The notes below the pieces were generated by a model. The model did not search any database. It was not told the DNA's origin and saw only the letters and a list, made by a program, of their open reading frames with translations. Positions 26,111 through 32,868 of a stretch of 33,802 bases of DNA are shown in pieces. Origin of the DNA: Gammaproteobacteria bacterium (GTDB lineage: Bacteria > Pseudomonadota > Gammaproteobacteria > Steroidobacterales > Steroidobacteraceae); assembly GCA_027452045.1 (NCBI GenBank), contig DAIDHH010000062.1, forward strand, positions 1 through 33,802. Reading direction: 5' to 3'. The position numbers and the translations under genes are program-made. Every line of letters begins with the position of its first letter. Position 1 is the first letter of the stretch.

Positions 26111-27484
26111 ATGTCTCGGGGCGTGATCGTTCTGCAGGCGGCCGAGTCGGTTCCCGATCTCGGCCTTTTGCTTGCGGCCCATCACTGGCGGGTACGGCGG
26201 GCGACCCGGTCGGAGCAGGTTCACGAGGCGCTGCTGCGGGGCGACTGCAACGTCGGCGTCGCGGTATTCGACGAGGCGCTCGAGTGCTCACCGGAGAGCC
26301 TTGCCCAGCTCGCCGAGAACTCCGGCACCGAGTGGATCGCCGTGCTGCCGCGCGACTGCGCCCGCGACCGCCTCACGGCGCGCGCGCTCGCATCGAGCTA
26401 CTTCGATTACCACACGCTGCCGGTGGACGATGCGCGACTGCTGTACTCGATCGGCCACGCCTACGGCAAGGCTGTGTTGCGTCACACCGCCCTCGCACCC
26501 GCGGAGTCCAGCCAAGGCCGCTTCGGGATGATCGGCGAGAGCCCCGCCATGATCACCTTGCACGCCCGGCTCGAGAGGGTGATGCGCGCCAATGCCCCGT
26601 TGCTGCTCACCGGGGAGAGCGGGGTCGGTAAGGAGCTCGCCGCGCGCGCCGTGCATCTTGGCTCCAGCCGCTCGAGCGCGCCGTTCGTGCCGGTCAACTG
26701 CGGCGCCCTCCCCCAGGCACTCATCGAGAGCCTGCTGTTCGGTCACGAGAAGGGCGCATTCACCGGTGCCCACGAGCGGCAGATCGGTTCGATCGAAGCG
26801 GCCCACCGGGGCACCATCTTCCTCGATGAGATCGGCGATCTGCCGCGCTCGGCACAGGCGAGCCTGCTGCGCTTCCTGCAGGAGTCGACCGTCATGCGTG
26901 TCGGCTCCACGCGCGAGATCCGGATCGATGCGCGCGTCATCGCCGCTACCCACATGGACCTGCGACAGGCGGTGCGCATGGGGCGCTTCCGCGAAGACCT
27001 GTTCTACCGTCTCAATGTGCTCAGCATCGACATACCGCCGCTGCGGGCCCGAGGCAATGACAGCGTGCTCCTCGCCCAGCACTTTTTCCGCCACTGCGCC
27101 AATGGCCGCGCGCCCGGGGTGCGCGGCTTCTCGCACAATGCGCTCGCCGCCATCGAGCGCTACGGCTGGCCGGGTAACGTGCGGGAACTCCTGAACCGCG
27201 TACAGCACGCCACGGTCATGTGCGATGGCCCGCTCATCACGGCCGCCGATCTGCAGCTCTGCGGCCCCATCGCCGCCCGGCCCAACGGCTCTCTGGCGCT
27301 GGCCCGCGCCGGCACGGAACGCGGACTCATCGAAGCGACGCTCGAGCGGACCGGCAACAACATCGCCGCCACGGCTCGCGAGCTGTCGGTCTCTCGGGTC
27401 ACCCTCTACCGACGGCTCAAGCGGCTCGGCATCACCCCCCGCGGCCCGCCTTCCGCCTACCTGCAGCCGGAGATAGAAAAATGA
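26111..27484 (+). CDS. VpsR-like sigma-54-dependent transcriptional activator
   Basis: 457 residues. The N-terminal receiver-like domain (about 1-125) lacks a clear phospho-Asp pocket; its end (FDYHTLPVDDARLLYSIGHA) and the junction FGMIGESPAMITLHARL resemble VpsR of Vibrio. The AAA+ domain has Walker A GESGVGKE, GAFTGA (sigma-54 contact, intact), Walker B GTIFLDEIGD and the arginine-finger region REDLFYRLNV. The C-terminal Fis-type HTH is NNIAATARELSVSRVTLYRR. VpsR family proteins bind c-di-GMP and control biofilm matrix genes; c-di-GMP binding here is inference. The gene overlaps the beta-barrel gene by ATGA, and a sigma-54 promoter lies upstream of the facing matrix operon. Confidence 0.92.
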   Translation: MSRGVIVLQAAESVPDLGLLLAAHHWRVRRATRSEQVHEALLRGDCNVGVAVFDEALECSPESLAQLAENSGTEWIAVLPRDCARDRLTARALASSYFDYHTLPVDDARLLYSIGHAYGKAVLRHTALAPAESSQGRFGMIGESPAMITLHARLERVMRANAPLLLTGESGVGKELAARAVHLGSSRSSAPFVPVNCGALPQALIESLLFGHEKGAFTGAHERQIGSIEAAHRGTIFLDEIGDLPRSAQASLLRFLQESTVMRVGSTREIRIDARVIAATHMDLRQAVRMGRFREDLFYRLNVLSIDIPPLRARGNDSVLLAQHFFRHCANGRAPGVRGFSHNALAAIERYGWPGNVRELLNRVQHATVMCDGPLITAADLQLCGPIAARPNGSLALARAGTERGLIEATLERTGNNIAATARELSVSRVTLYRRLKRLGITPRGPPSAYLQPEIEK

Positions 27485-28530
27485 ATGCGCCACGAAGCCT
27501 CCCGGCACTTGCACTCGCCTCGACTCTTCTAGGGGGGACGGTCTGCGCCTCGGCCGCGCAGACGCAGACCACCCCTCCTCCGGCACCGGTCGGACAGGCG
27601 CCCGAGGCGCCAAAGGCGCCCGCCCCGGCTGCGCAGATTTTCGCCGAGCCGACGGTGCTCACGCCCCGCGGCACCCTCGTGCTCGAGCCCGATGCCCAGT
27701 ATGTGCACTCGACCAACAACCAGGTCGCGCTGGTCGGCTATACGGTGCTCCCGGCGATCACCATCGGGCTCATCGACATCCAGAGAATCGAGAGCAATCT
27801 CTCCACGTTCAGCCTGACGGCCCGCTACGGACTCTTCTCGCGTCTCGAGATCGAGGCGCGCGTGCCCTACGTCGTGGAAAATACGACCACCGAGACCCGG
27901 CCGCTCGCGACCGCCGCGACCACCAACTCCTTCTTCGATTCCTCCGGCAACGGCCTGGGGGATGCCGAACTCGCGCTACGCGCGCAGCTCAACCAGTTCC
28001 GCGGCAACAACATGGTCTGGATCGGCTCGCTGCTCTTGAAGTCGCGCACCGGGACCGATGTCTTTCAGGAGCCCATCGATGCGAACACGGGTCTGCAGAC
28101 CCGGCTCGCGACCGGCTCGGGCTTCTACGCCGTGCAGCCGGGCATCACCTTTCTCCTGCCCTCGGACCCGGCGGTGTTCTTCGGCGGCGCCGACTACACC
28201 TACAGCTTCGCCCGCAACGTGGGTTACGGTTACGGCCACATCCACCCGGGCGGCATCCTCGATCTGACCCTCGGTGTGGGCCTGTCGCTCAATTCGCGCG
28301 CCTCATTGAGCATCGGCTATCAGCACAGCGTGGTCGAGCAGACCACGCAGGCGGCCACCGCCACCGGGCGGGCGCTTGCGCGCCTGGGAACCCTGCAGCT
28401 CGGCACTCTGCGCTTCGGCGTGACCTACCAGGTAAACCCCAGAACGCTGCTCAACGTGACCATCGGGATCGGCGTCACCCGCGACACGCCGGATCTCGAG
28501 GCTACCGTCCGGCTGCCTCTCACCCTCTAA
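27481..28530 (+). CDS. Outer-membrane beta-barrel, candidate FapF-like exporter
   Basis: 349 residues; starts at 27481 in an ATGA overlap with the activator stop. The signal peptide (about 1-26) ends ASA. A Pro/Ala-rich linker (27-52) follows. The remainder shows alternating amphipathic strands: TLVLEPDAQYVHSTNN, LTARYGLFSRLEIEARVPYV, GSGFYAVQPGITFLLP, RASLSIGYQHSV and LRFGVTYQVNPRT. It ends in a strand finishing Leu-Thr-Leu. The strand pattern (RYG...LEIEARVPYV) resembles transporter-annotated barrels including FapF, the amyloid export pore. The short linker lacks the long coiled coil of Pseudomonas FapF, so export of the facing operon's products is inference. Confidence 0.8.
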   Translation: MNAPRSLPALALASTLLGGTVCASAAQTQTTPPPAPVGQAPEAPKAPAPAAQIFAEPTVLTPRGTLVLEPDAQYVHSTNNQVALVGYTVLPAITIGLIDIQRIESNLSTFSLTARYGLFSRLEIEARVPYVVENTTTETRPLATAATTNSFFDSSGNGLGDAELALRAQLNQFRGNNMVWIGSLLLKSRTGTDVFQEPIDANTGLQTRLATGSGFYAVQPGITFLLPSDPAVFFGGADYTYSFARNVGYGYGHIHPGGILDLTLGVGLSLNSRASLSIGYQHSVVEQTTQAATATGRALARLGTLQLGTLRFGVTYQVNPRTLLNVTIGIGVTRDTPDLEATVRLPLTL

Positions 28531-28546
28531 CCGGCTCCCGCGACAT

Positions 28547-29551
28547 TCAGCGACCCACGGCGCTCGCCACCTGTGCCTGGATTGCGCTCGCGAGGGCTAG
28601 CGAGTTGACGACCGGAATACTGTTCAGCGTCGCCGAGATGGTCGTCTGAGTCTGGATGGCGGTCCCGCGCACCTCGTTCTGCACCGCGGTCGTGATCGCA
28701 GTCGCGTTAGGCAGGTTGCTCACGACGATGATCGGAGTCGAGACTACCGCCGCGGTGTTGGCCGCCGGGGCCGGCACGCTCGCGGCGTTCGCAGCCGAAC
28801 CGGCCAAAGCAGACGGCGCGCTCGAGTTCGGCTGCGCGACGGGCTGGACGCTCGCGAGCGACGCCGCAGAGGCGGACGGTGTCTCAGCGGTCGCATTGTC
28901 CGCGCCCGTTGCGGAGGTCGCACCCGCCGCCGCTGCGACGGCGCTCGAGAGCGCACTGCCAAACTGAGTCATGGACCCGCTCTGGGTCCCGCCAGATGAA
29001 ATCGTCCCATTGGCCTGTGGGCCGACGCCCGTGGGTGTCGCAGCGGAACTGTGAGTCGTCGCGACGGCAGGTGTGGCGGGCGCGCTCACAGGAGCGCTCG
29101 AGGCGATTTGCGCGGTCACCGGCGCGGCACTCGAGGCCGCTGGCACCGCACTCGAGGCCGCTGACGCCGCACTCGAGGCCACCGGCACCGCACTCGAGGC
29201 GACTGGGGCACTCGGGATCCCTCCTCCATTCATGATCTGAACCACCTGCGCGAGGGGCCCTGAGACGGTGATCGTCGGCAGGCCCCCCGAGGCGAGCCGA
29301 TCGAGATTGGAGATCACGATCTCCGCCCTGGCCACCACCTCACCGTCCACCTCGACGATGCGCTCAATCGCGAAGTACGCCACGAGGTTGCTGAGATCGA
29401 TCCCACCTCGCAGCCGCCCGAGGACCGCATCCGGCACCACCGGCCAAGAAGCCACCGCGCGCTCGTCCGTGGGTGAGCTCGGCGCCGCCACGGCCGCTGC
29501 GGTTGCGACCGTCAGGCAGAAGCCGAGCATCATGGGTTTCAGGGTGTGCAT
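28547..29551 (-). CDS. Secreted Ala/Ser-rich protein, candidate FapE-like component
   Basis: 334 residues; AGGAG lies 6 nt before ATG 29551. Signal peptide about 1-22. Next comes a leader-like VPDAVLGRLRGG (Gly49-Gly50), then a folded-looking segment (LVAYFAIERIVEVDGEVVAR, 56-75). Residues 115-270 are low-complexity Ala/Ser/Pro, including four 7-residue repeats of the type ASSAVPV. The C-terminal domain (271-334) has TPIIVVSNLPNATAITTAV and QNEVRGTAIQ (Gln291 to Gln300), sharing QN-x6-[IV]-Q with the two other secreted products. It is last in the operon, 16 nt after the C39 gene, and converges with the barrel gene. The FapE equivalence is by position and motif only. Confidence 0.8.
   Translation of the reverse strand: MHTLKPMMLGFCLTVATAAAVAAPSSPTDERAVASWPVVPDAVLGRLRGGIDLSNLVAYFAIERIVEVDGEVVARAEIVISNLDRLASGGLPTITVSGPLAQVVQIMNGGGIPSAPVASSAVPVASSAASAASSAVPAASSAAPVTAQIASSAPVSAPATPAVATTHSSAATPTGVGPQANGTISSGGTQSGSMTQFGSALSSAVAAAAGATSATGADNATAETPSASAASLASVQPVAQPNSSAPSALAGSAANAASVPAPAANTAAVVSTPIIVVSNLPNATAITTAVQNEVRGTAIQTQTTISATLNSIPVVNSLALASAIQAQVASAVGR
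29127..29207. repeat. 21-bp tandem repeat, about 4 copies
   Basis: Units starting GCACTCGAGG recur at 29127, 29148, 29169 and 29190 with few mismatches. They encode 7-residue Ala/Ser/Pro/Val repeats of the FapE-like protein. In-frame length change by slippage is possible. Confidence 0.85.
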
Positions 29552-29567
29552 CTGGCTCTCCTAACAC

Positions 29568-30278
29568 TCAGAAGACGCTCGCATTCGGAATTTCGAGCAA
29601 CTCCGCCGCGAGTGAATTGCGATTGACGCCCGCGAACATCGGCGGTGCGGTGGGACTTCCCCAATCGGCCGCCAGGTTGAAGCGCGCCGCATGCAAATCG
29701 CTGCGGATGACGAAGAACAGGTTGCCGACGCGCGCAGCCTCGAACGCCCGCCGCGAGAGCACACGGCGTCCGAGCGCCGGATCGCCGATCACCACCTGGG
29801 TTGCATCGGCGCCCTTGACCACCACGAAATGGCGGTAGCCGCGGTCGGTGATGAGGGCGATCGCGGGAACCCCGACCTTGATGAGCGTGTTGAGCGACAC
29901 GCGTACGCCGTCCGCCGTGTAACCGAGGCTCTGGAGGTAACGCTTCATGTCGAGCAGCGAGAAACCCTTGGCCCGGATCTGAGCCTGATTACCGACGGCA
30001 TACATCGCCCGGAACACGGCCATCTCGCTCGTCGGGCGGCCGTACTGGTAAGTAAGGAGAGTCGCCACCGCGGCCGAGCCGCAACTGAAGTCGAACTGCT
30101 GATGGATGGTGCGCCTGAAGGCCTGCTCGAGCTTCATCTCCTTGAGCGAGCGCACCTGAATCGACAGCGACTCGCTCGCACTCGTCTGGGCCACGGCCGT
30201 GGCGCTCCGGGCGCACGGCACGCCCGCGGCCGTCACCGCGAGCCACAGCAGCAGCATGCTGAAGAGTCTGCGGGTCAT
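29568..30278 (-). CDS. C39-family peptidase-like protein, candidate FapD
   Basis: 236 residues. Signal peptide about 1-25 (MTRRLFSMLLLWLAVTAAG), so it acts in the periplasm, unlike C39 domains fused to ABC transporters. The C39 fold is clear: catalytic Cys in FDFSCGSAAVATLL, then GFSLLDMKRYLQSLGYTADG, His in RGYRHFVVVKG, and Asp in VIGDPALG; the triad is intact. In Pseudomonas fap operons a C39-like FapD is needed for fibre production. The gene is 4 nt after the small secreted protein gene and 16 nt before the FapE-like gene. Possible substrates are the two double-glycine-like motifs in its neighbours. Confidence 0.9.
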   Translation of the reverse strand: MTRRLFSMLLLWLAVTAAGVPCARSATAVAQTSASESLSIQVRSLKEMKLEQAFRRTIHQQFDFSCGSAAVATLLTYQYGRPTSEMAVFRAMYAVGNQAQIRAKGFSLLDMKRYLQSLGYTADGVRVSLNTLIKVGVPAIALITDRGYRHFVVVKGADATQVVIGDPALGRRVLSRRAFEAARVGNLFFVIRSDLHAARFNLAADWGSPTAPPMFAGVNRNSLAAELLEIPNASVF

Positions 30279-30282
30279 GGCC

Positions 30283-30786
30283 CTAGTGGGGGTTCGTCAG
30301 CTGCAGGTTGAGGATGGTGGAATTCTGGATGAGTACGTTGTTCCCCGTGTTCTGGATCACGATCGGAATCCCGGAGGAATTCGCGAAGGACCCCTGGCTG
30401 ATGGTATTCGAGCCGGTCGTGAGCTGCGAGGCGACGTTGCCGCTCACCGCGCCGGTGGCGTTGCTCGAATTGCTGGTGTTGGTGCCGCCCCGGTCGCCGG
30501 CGAGCTCCCGATCGCTGATGACCGCCGCGCTCAGCAGATCCTCAGATTTGCCGTGGCGATCGGACACCAATCGTTTCGGCCGAGCACGCGCGGCTCCCGC
30601 CGCGCTTCGCTGCGCCGCCACCGGCAGGCTGCGCTTCTGCGGGACAGCCCGAGATGCGCCGGGCGTCGCGGTTTTCTCGATCTTCGCAACGTGCGAGTCG
30701 CGAGGTGGCGTGGCCGCAGCACGTCCCCCGGCACTCAGCGCACCCAAGGCAAAGAGAAACACGGCAAAGGCACCGCGTGAGTTCAT
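30283..30786 (-). CDS. Small secreted protein with double-glycine-like motif and amyloid-type C-terminus
   Basis: 167 residues from ATG 30786, with GGGAGG 5 nt upstream. A signal peptide (about 1-25) is followed by a basic Ala/Arg/Pro region (26-75). VISDRELAGDRGG at 89-101 fits the double-glycine leader pattern [LI]SxxELxxxxGG. The last 65 residues are Asn/Ser/Thr-rich: ATGAVSGNVASQLTTGSNTI, then IQNTGNNVLIQNSTILNLQL. QN-x6-[IV]-Q runs from Gln145 to Gln154, and the stretch aligns with both ends of the 572-residue neighbour. Candidate minor or nucleating fibre subunit (FapB-like by position); no Cys is present. Function is inference. Confidence 0.82.
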   Translation of the reverse strand: MNSRGAFAVFLFALGALSAGGRAAATPPRDSHVAKIEKTATPGASRAVPQKRSLPVAAQRSAAGAARARPKRLVSDRHGKSEDLLSAAVISDRELAGDRGGTNTSNSSNATGAVSGNVASQLTTGSNTISQGSFANSSGIPIVIQNTGNNVLIQNSTILNLQLTNPH

Positions 30787-30802
30787 ATCGGCCTCCCGGA
30801 AC

Positions 30803-30839
30803 GTCCGGAGCGGGCGCGATGGCGCGCCTCGCCCCGGAC
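30803..30839 (-). terminator. Intercistronic hairpin after the Gly-rich gene
   Basis: GTCCGG...GGCGCG, loop ATGG, CGCGCC...CCGGAC: two 6-bp stems separated by an internal loop. It lies between the 572-residue gene stop and the Shine-Dalgarno of the next gene, with no T-run. It may attenuate downstream expression or protect the upstream message. Confidence 0.5.
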
Positions 30840-30850
30840 TGTGCCTTGTG

Positions 30851-32569
30851 CTAGTGCCCTGTCGCCGACAACGACAGATTCGCCTGCACGTTGACGCTCT
30901 GCTGGACCAGGGACGAGATGCCGGTGTTCTGGCTCGCAACCGTGATACCGGCGCCGTTGGTGAAGGCGGCGCTGATGTTGTTCGCCATGTCGAAAGTTCC
31001 GGCCGTGACGGTGTTCGCACCGCCCGCGCCACCGGCACCCCCGGCACCACCTACCGCACCATTGCCTACGCCACCGGTCCCGGTGGTGGTGTTTTGGCTT
31101 CCTCCAGTGCCCGCGCCGCCACTGCCGCCATTGCCACCGCTCCCGCCTCCTCCGCCGCTGCCGAGGGAGGCCGTGGCGCTGCCGTTGCTCGCACTGCCGT
31201 TGGTGGCCGAGCCGCCCGCGCCCGTCGTGCCGCCGGCATTGGAGGCCAGCCCGCCCGCCCCGCCACTGGCAGCACCGCCATTGCCGCCGGTGCCTTGGTT
31301 GGGTGTGAACGTACCGCCCGAGCCGCCCGAGCCACCTGCGCCTCCGGATCCGCCACCACCGCCCGAGCCGCCATTACCCGCGGTCGAGCTGCCATTTGAG
31401 GCACCGCCGTTGGTCGCGCTTCCGTTGGTGGCCGAGCCACCCGCACCGCCCGCGCCACCGGTCGTGGTGCTCGCGACCGAGTTCGCCGCACCACCGCCGG
31501 TACCACTGCCGGCGGTCGAGCCACCACCGGTGCCGCTGCTCCCACCTGCACCGCCGCCACCACCGGTGCCGGTTGACCCGTTCGAGCCGCCTGCGCCACT
31601 GCCGCTTGCGCTACCCGAGCCACCCGAACCACCACCGGCGGCCGCACTGAGTCCACCAAGCGACGCGCCTCCCTTGCCCGATCCGCCGCCACCGCCAATG
31701 GTCTTCACGAGACCGGCGTCGCCACCGGAACCGCCATTGCCGGCGCTCGCGCTGCCATTGCTCGCGCTACCGTTGGTCGCGCCACCGTTCGCGGCGTCAC
31801 CACCGGTCGCGCCCACGGCGCCCATGCCGCCGTCGGCCGTCGCGCCCGCGCCACCGTAGCCGGTGTTGTAGGAATCCCCGGCGTTGCCACCATTTGCATG
31901 GCCACCGCGCCCACCGTTGCCGCCGCTCGCCCCAGTGGCATTGGCGCCATCGCCGCCGTTGCCCGCGCTAGCGCTGCCGTTGCTCGCGCTGCCATTGCTC
32001 GTATCGCCATTGCTCACCGAGCCGCCCGGCGCCCCGACCGCGCCATTGGCGCCGTTACCGCCGCTCGTATCCATGCTCGCGGACGAACTGCCGCTCGCCC
32101 CGCCGTAGCCGGCGCCACCTTTGCCGCCGTTCCCGCCCGCCGCGGCATTGGCATTTCCCGCGTTCCAGGCGACGTTCCCGATGCCGGAAATCGTATTTCC
32201 AGAGACCGTCCCGCTGAGATTCGACGTCGCGGCAACCGTGGTGTTCCACGTATCGGTGGTTGCAGTATTGGTCGTGGTGTTGGTCGTGGTATTGGCTGTC
32301 GTGTTCGTCGTGTTCGTCGTATCCGTCGGAGTGATGGTCTTGGTGATGGTCACCGTCGGGTTGTAGCTGTTCGTGTTAGTGCTGGTGTTCGTGCTGGTGT
32401 CTGTGCTGGTGCTCGTATTGGTCTTGTTCGTCGTTGCCGTCTGCGACTGGTTTGGAGAGCCGCTGCCGCTGTTACTGAGAGTCCCGGTTCCGTTGCTGGC
32501 GATGGCCAGTCCGGACGCCGAGGCCAGCGCCAGGGCGACCGCCATGGCTATCAAGCGATTGGTCGTCAT
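30851..32569 (-). CDS. Large secreted Gly/Asn-rich repeat protein, candidate amyloid or adhesin matrix subunit
   Basis: 572 residues from ATG 32569, with GGAGG 8 nt upstream. Signal peptide about 1-25 (ending AIAS). Residues 41-112 are Thr/Asn/Ser-rich. SGTVSGNTISGIGN (119-132) precedes a Gly-rich region (about 145-515) with four spaced copies of a SNGSASNGSASAGNGG-type unit near 186, 262, 380 and 455. The C-terminus (about 520-572) has ANTVTAGTFDMANNISAAF and SQNTGISSLVQQSVNVQANL. QN-x6-V-Q runs from Gln547 to Gln556. The two ends together align with the end of the 167-residue protein, as if the Gly region were inserted. No Cys. It is first in the operon behind a sigma-54 promoter. Fibre formation is inference from composition and context. 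Confidence 0.85.
   Translation of the reverse strand: MTTNRLIAMAVALALASASGLAIASNGTGTLSNSGSGSPNQSQTATTNKTNTSTSTDTSTNTSTNTNSYNPTVTITKTITPTDTTNTTNTTANTTTNTTTNTATTDTWNTTVAATSNLSGTVSGNTISGIGNVAWNAGNANAAAGGNGGKGGAGYGGASGSSSASMDTSGGNGANGAVGAPGGSVSNGDTSNGSASNGSASAGNGGDGANATGASGGNGGRGGHANGGNAGDSYNTGYGGAGATADGGMGAVGATGGDAANGGATNGSASNGSASAGNGGSGGDAGLVKTIGGGGGSGKGGASLGGLSAAAGGGSGGSGSASGSGAGGSNGSTGTGGGGGAGGSSGTGGGSTAGSGTGGGAANSVASTTTGGAGGAGGSATNGSATNGGASNGSSTAGNGGSGGGGGSGGAGGSGGSGGTFTPNQGTGGNGGAASGGAGGLASNAGGTTGAGGSATNGSASNGSATASLGSGGGGGSGGNGGSGGAGTGGSQNTTTGTGGVGNGAVGGAGGAGGAGGANTVTAGTFDMANNISAAFTNGAGITVASQNTGISSLVQQSVNVQANLSLSATGH
31154..32012. repeat. Degenerate dispersed repeats in the Gly-rich coding region
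   Basis: Four related blocks (about 31154-31214, 31373-31436, 31738-31790, 31959-32012), each containing variants of GCTGCCGTTGCTCGC on the plus strand. They encode the NGSASNGSAS units and are separated by Gly-rich spacers. Confidence 0.75.
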
Positions 32570-32665
32570 GGAAAATACCTCCGCAATTGGATAGTTGAAC
32601 GCAGCGCTGCGCGGCAGGACCACTCACCGATGCGTGGCGCCGGTTCCTGGCTGCGCATCCGGGGA

Positions 32666-32681
32666 TGCAATGACCGCGCCA
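32666..32681 (-). promoter_or_regulatory. Sigma-54 (-24/-12) promoter of the amyloid-like operon
   Basis: The minus strand reads TGGCGC, 5 nt, TTGCA, against the consensus TGGCAC-N5-TTGC[AT]: one mismatch and exact spacing. The predicted start site is near 32655, giving a leader of about 86 nt before ATG 32569. A sigma-54 activator with GAFTGA is encoded in the same locus. Confidence 0.82.
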
Positions 32682-32754
32682 CCCGGCTGCGGCTGCGCAA
32701 GCGTATGATTTGCGGAGAAAGCGATGCGCCCGCGGCGCGCGGCGGACTGCAACA

Positions 32755-32772
32755 GTTTCGAAACATGTTTCG
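32755..32772. promoter_or_regulatory. Overlapping palindromes, candidate enhancer site
   Basis: GTTTCGAAAC (32755-32764) and CGAAACATGTTTCG (32759-32772) are both perfect palindromes. The centre is about 110 bp upstream of the predicted sigma-54 start site, a usual enhancer distance. The 9-mer ACATGTTTC recurs at 25900-25908. Confidence 0.55.
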
Positions 32773-32826
32773 TGAACGTACGGGCCGTCGAGCCACCCCG
32801 GCGCTCGCCCGAGCGGCGAGGCCGGG

Positions 32827-32835
32827 TGCTACACT
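32827..32835 (+). promoter_or_regulatory. Possible extended -10 of the SDR gene
   Basis: TGCTACACT, about 34 nt before ATG 32869; no recognisable -35. Confidence 0.3.
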
Positions 32836-32868
32836 CGCGGCGATACCCGCCAGGATCGGACCTCGTCC

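Noticed and set aside
30891-31859. Pro-rich 322-residue plus-strand frame
   Set aside because: Complement of Gly codons in the Gly-rich gene gives Pro/Ala codons. The minus frame has the signal peptide, Shine-Dalgarno and promoter.
31154-32012. Possible CRISPR-like or satellite array
   Set aside because: Repeats are degenerate, in frame and unequally spaced within a coding region; no conserved repeat or spacer structure.
30851-32569. Mycobacterial PE-PGRS protein
   Set aside because: Similarity is compositional only. It has a Sec signal peptide and no PE domain, and the context is gammaproteobacterial.
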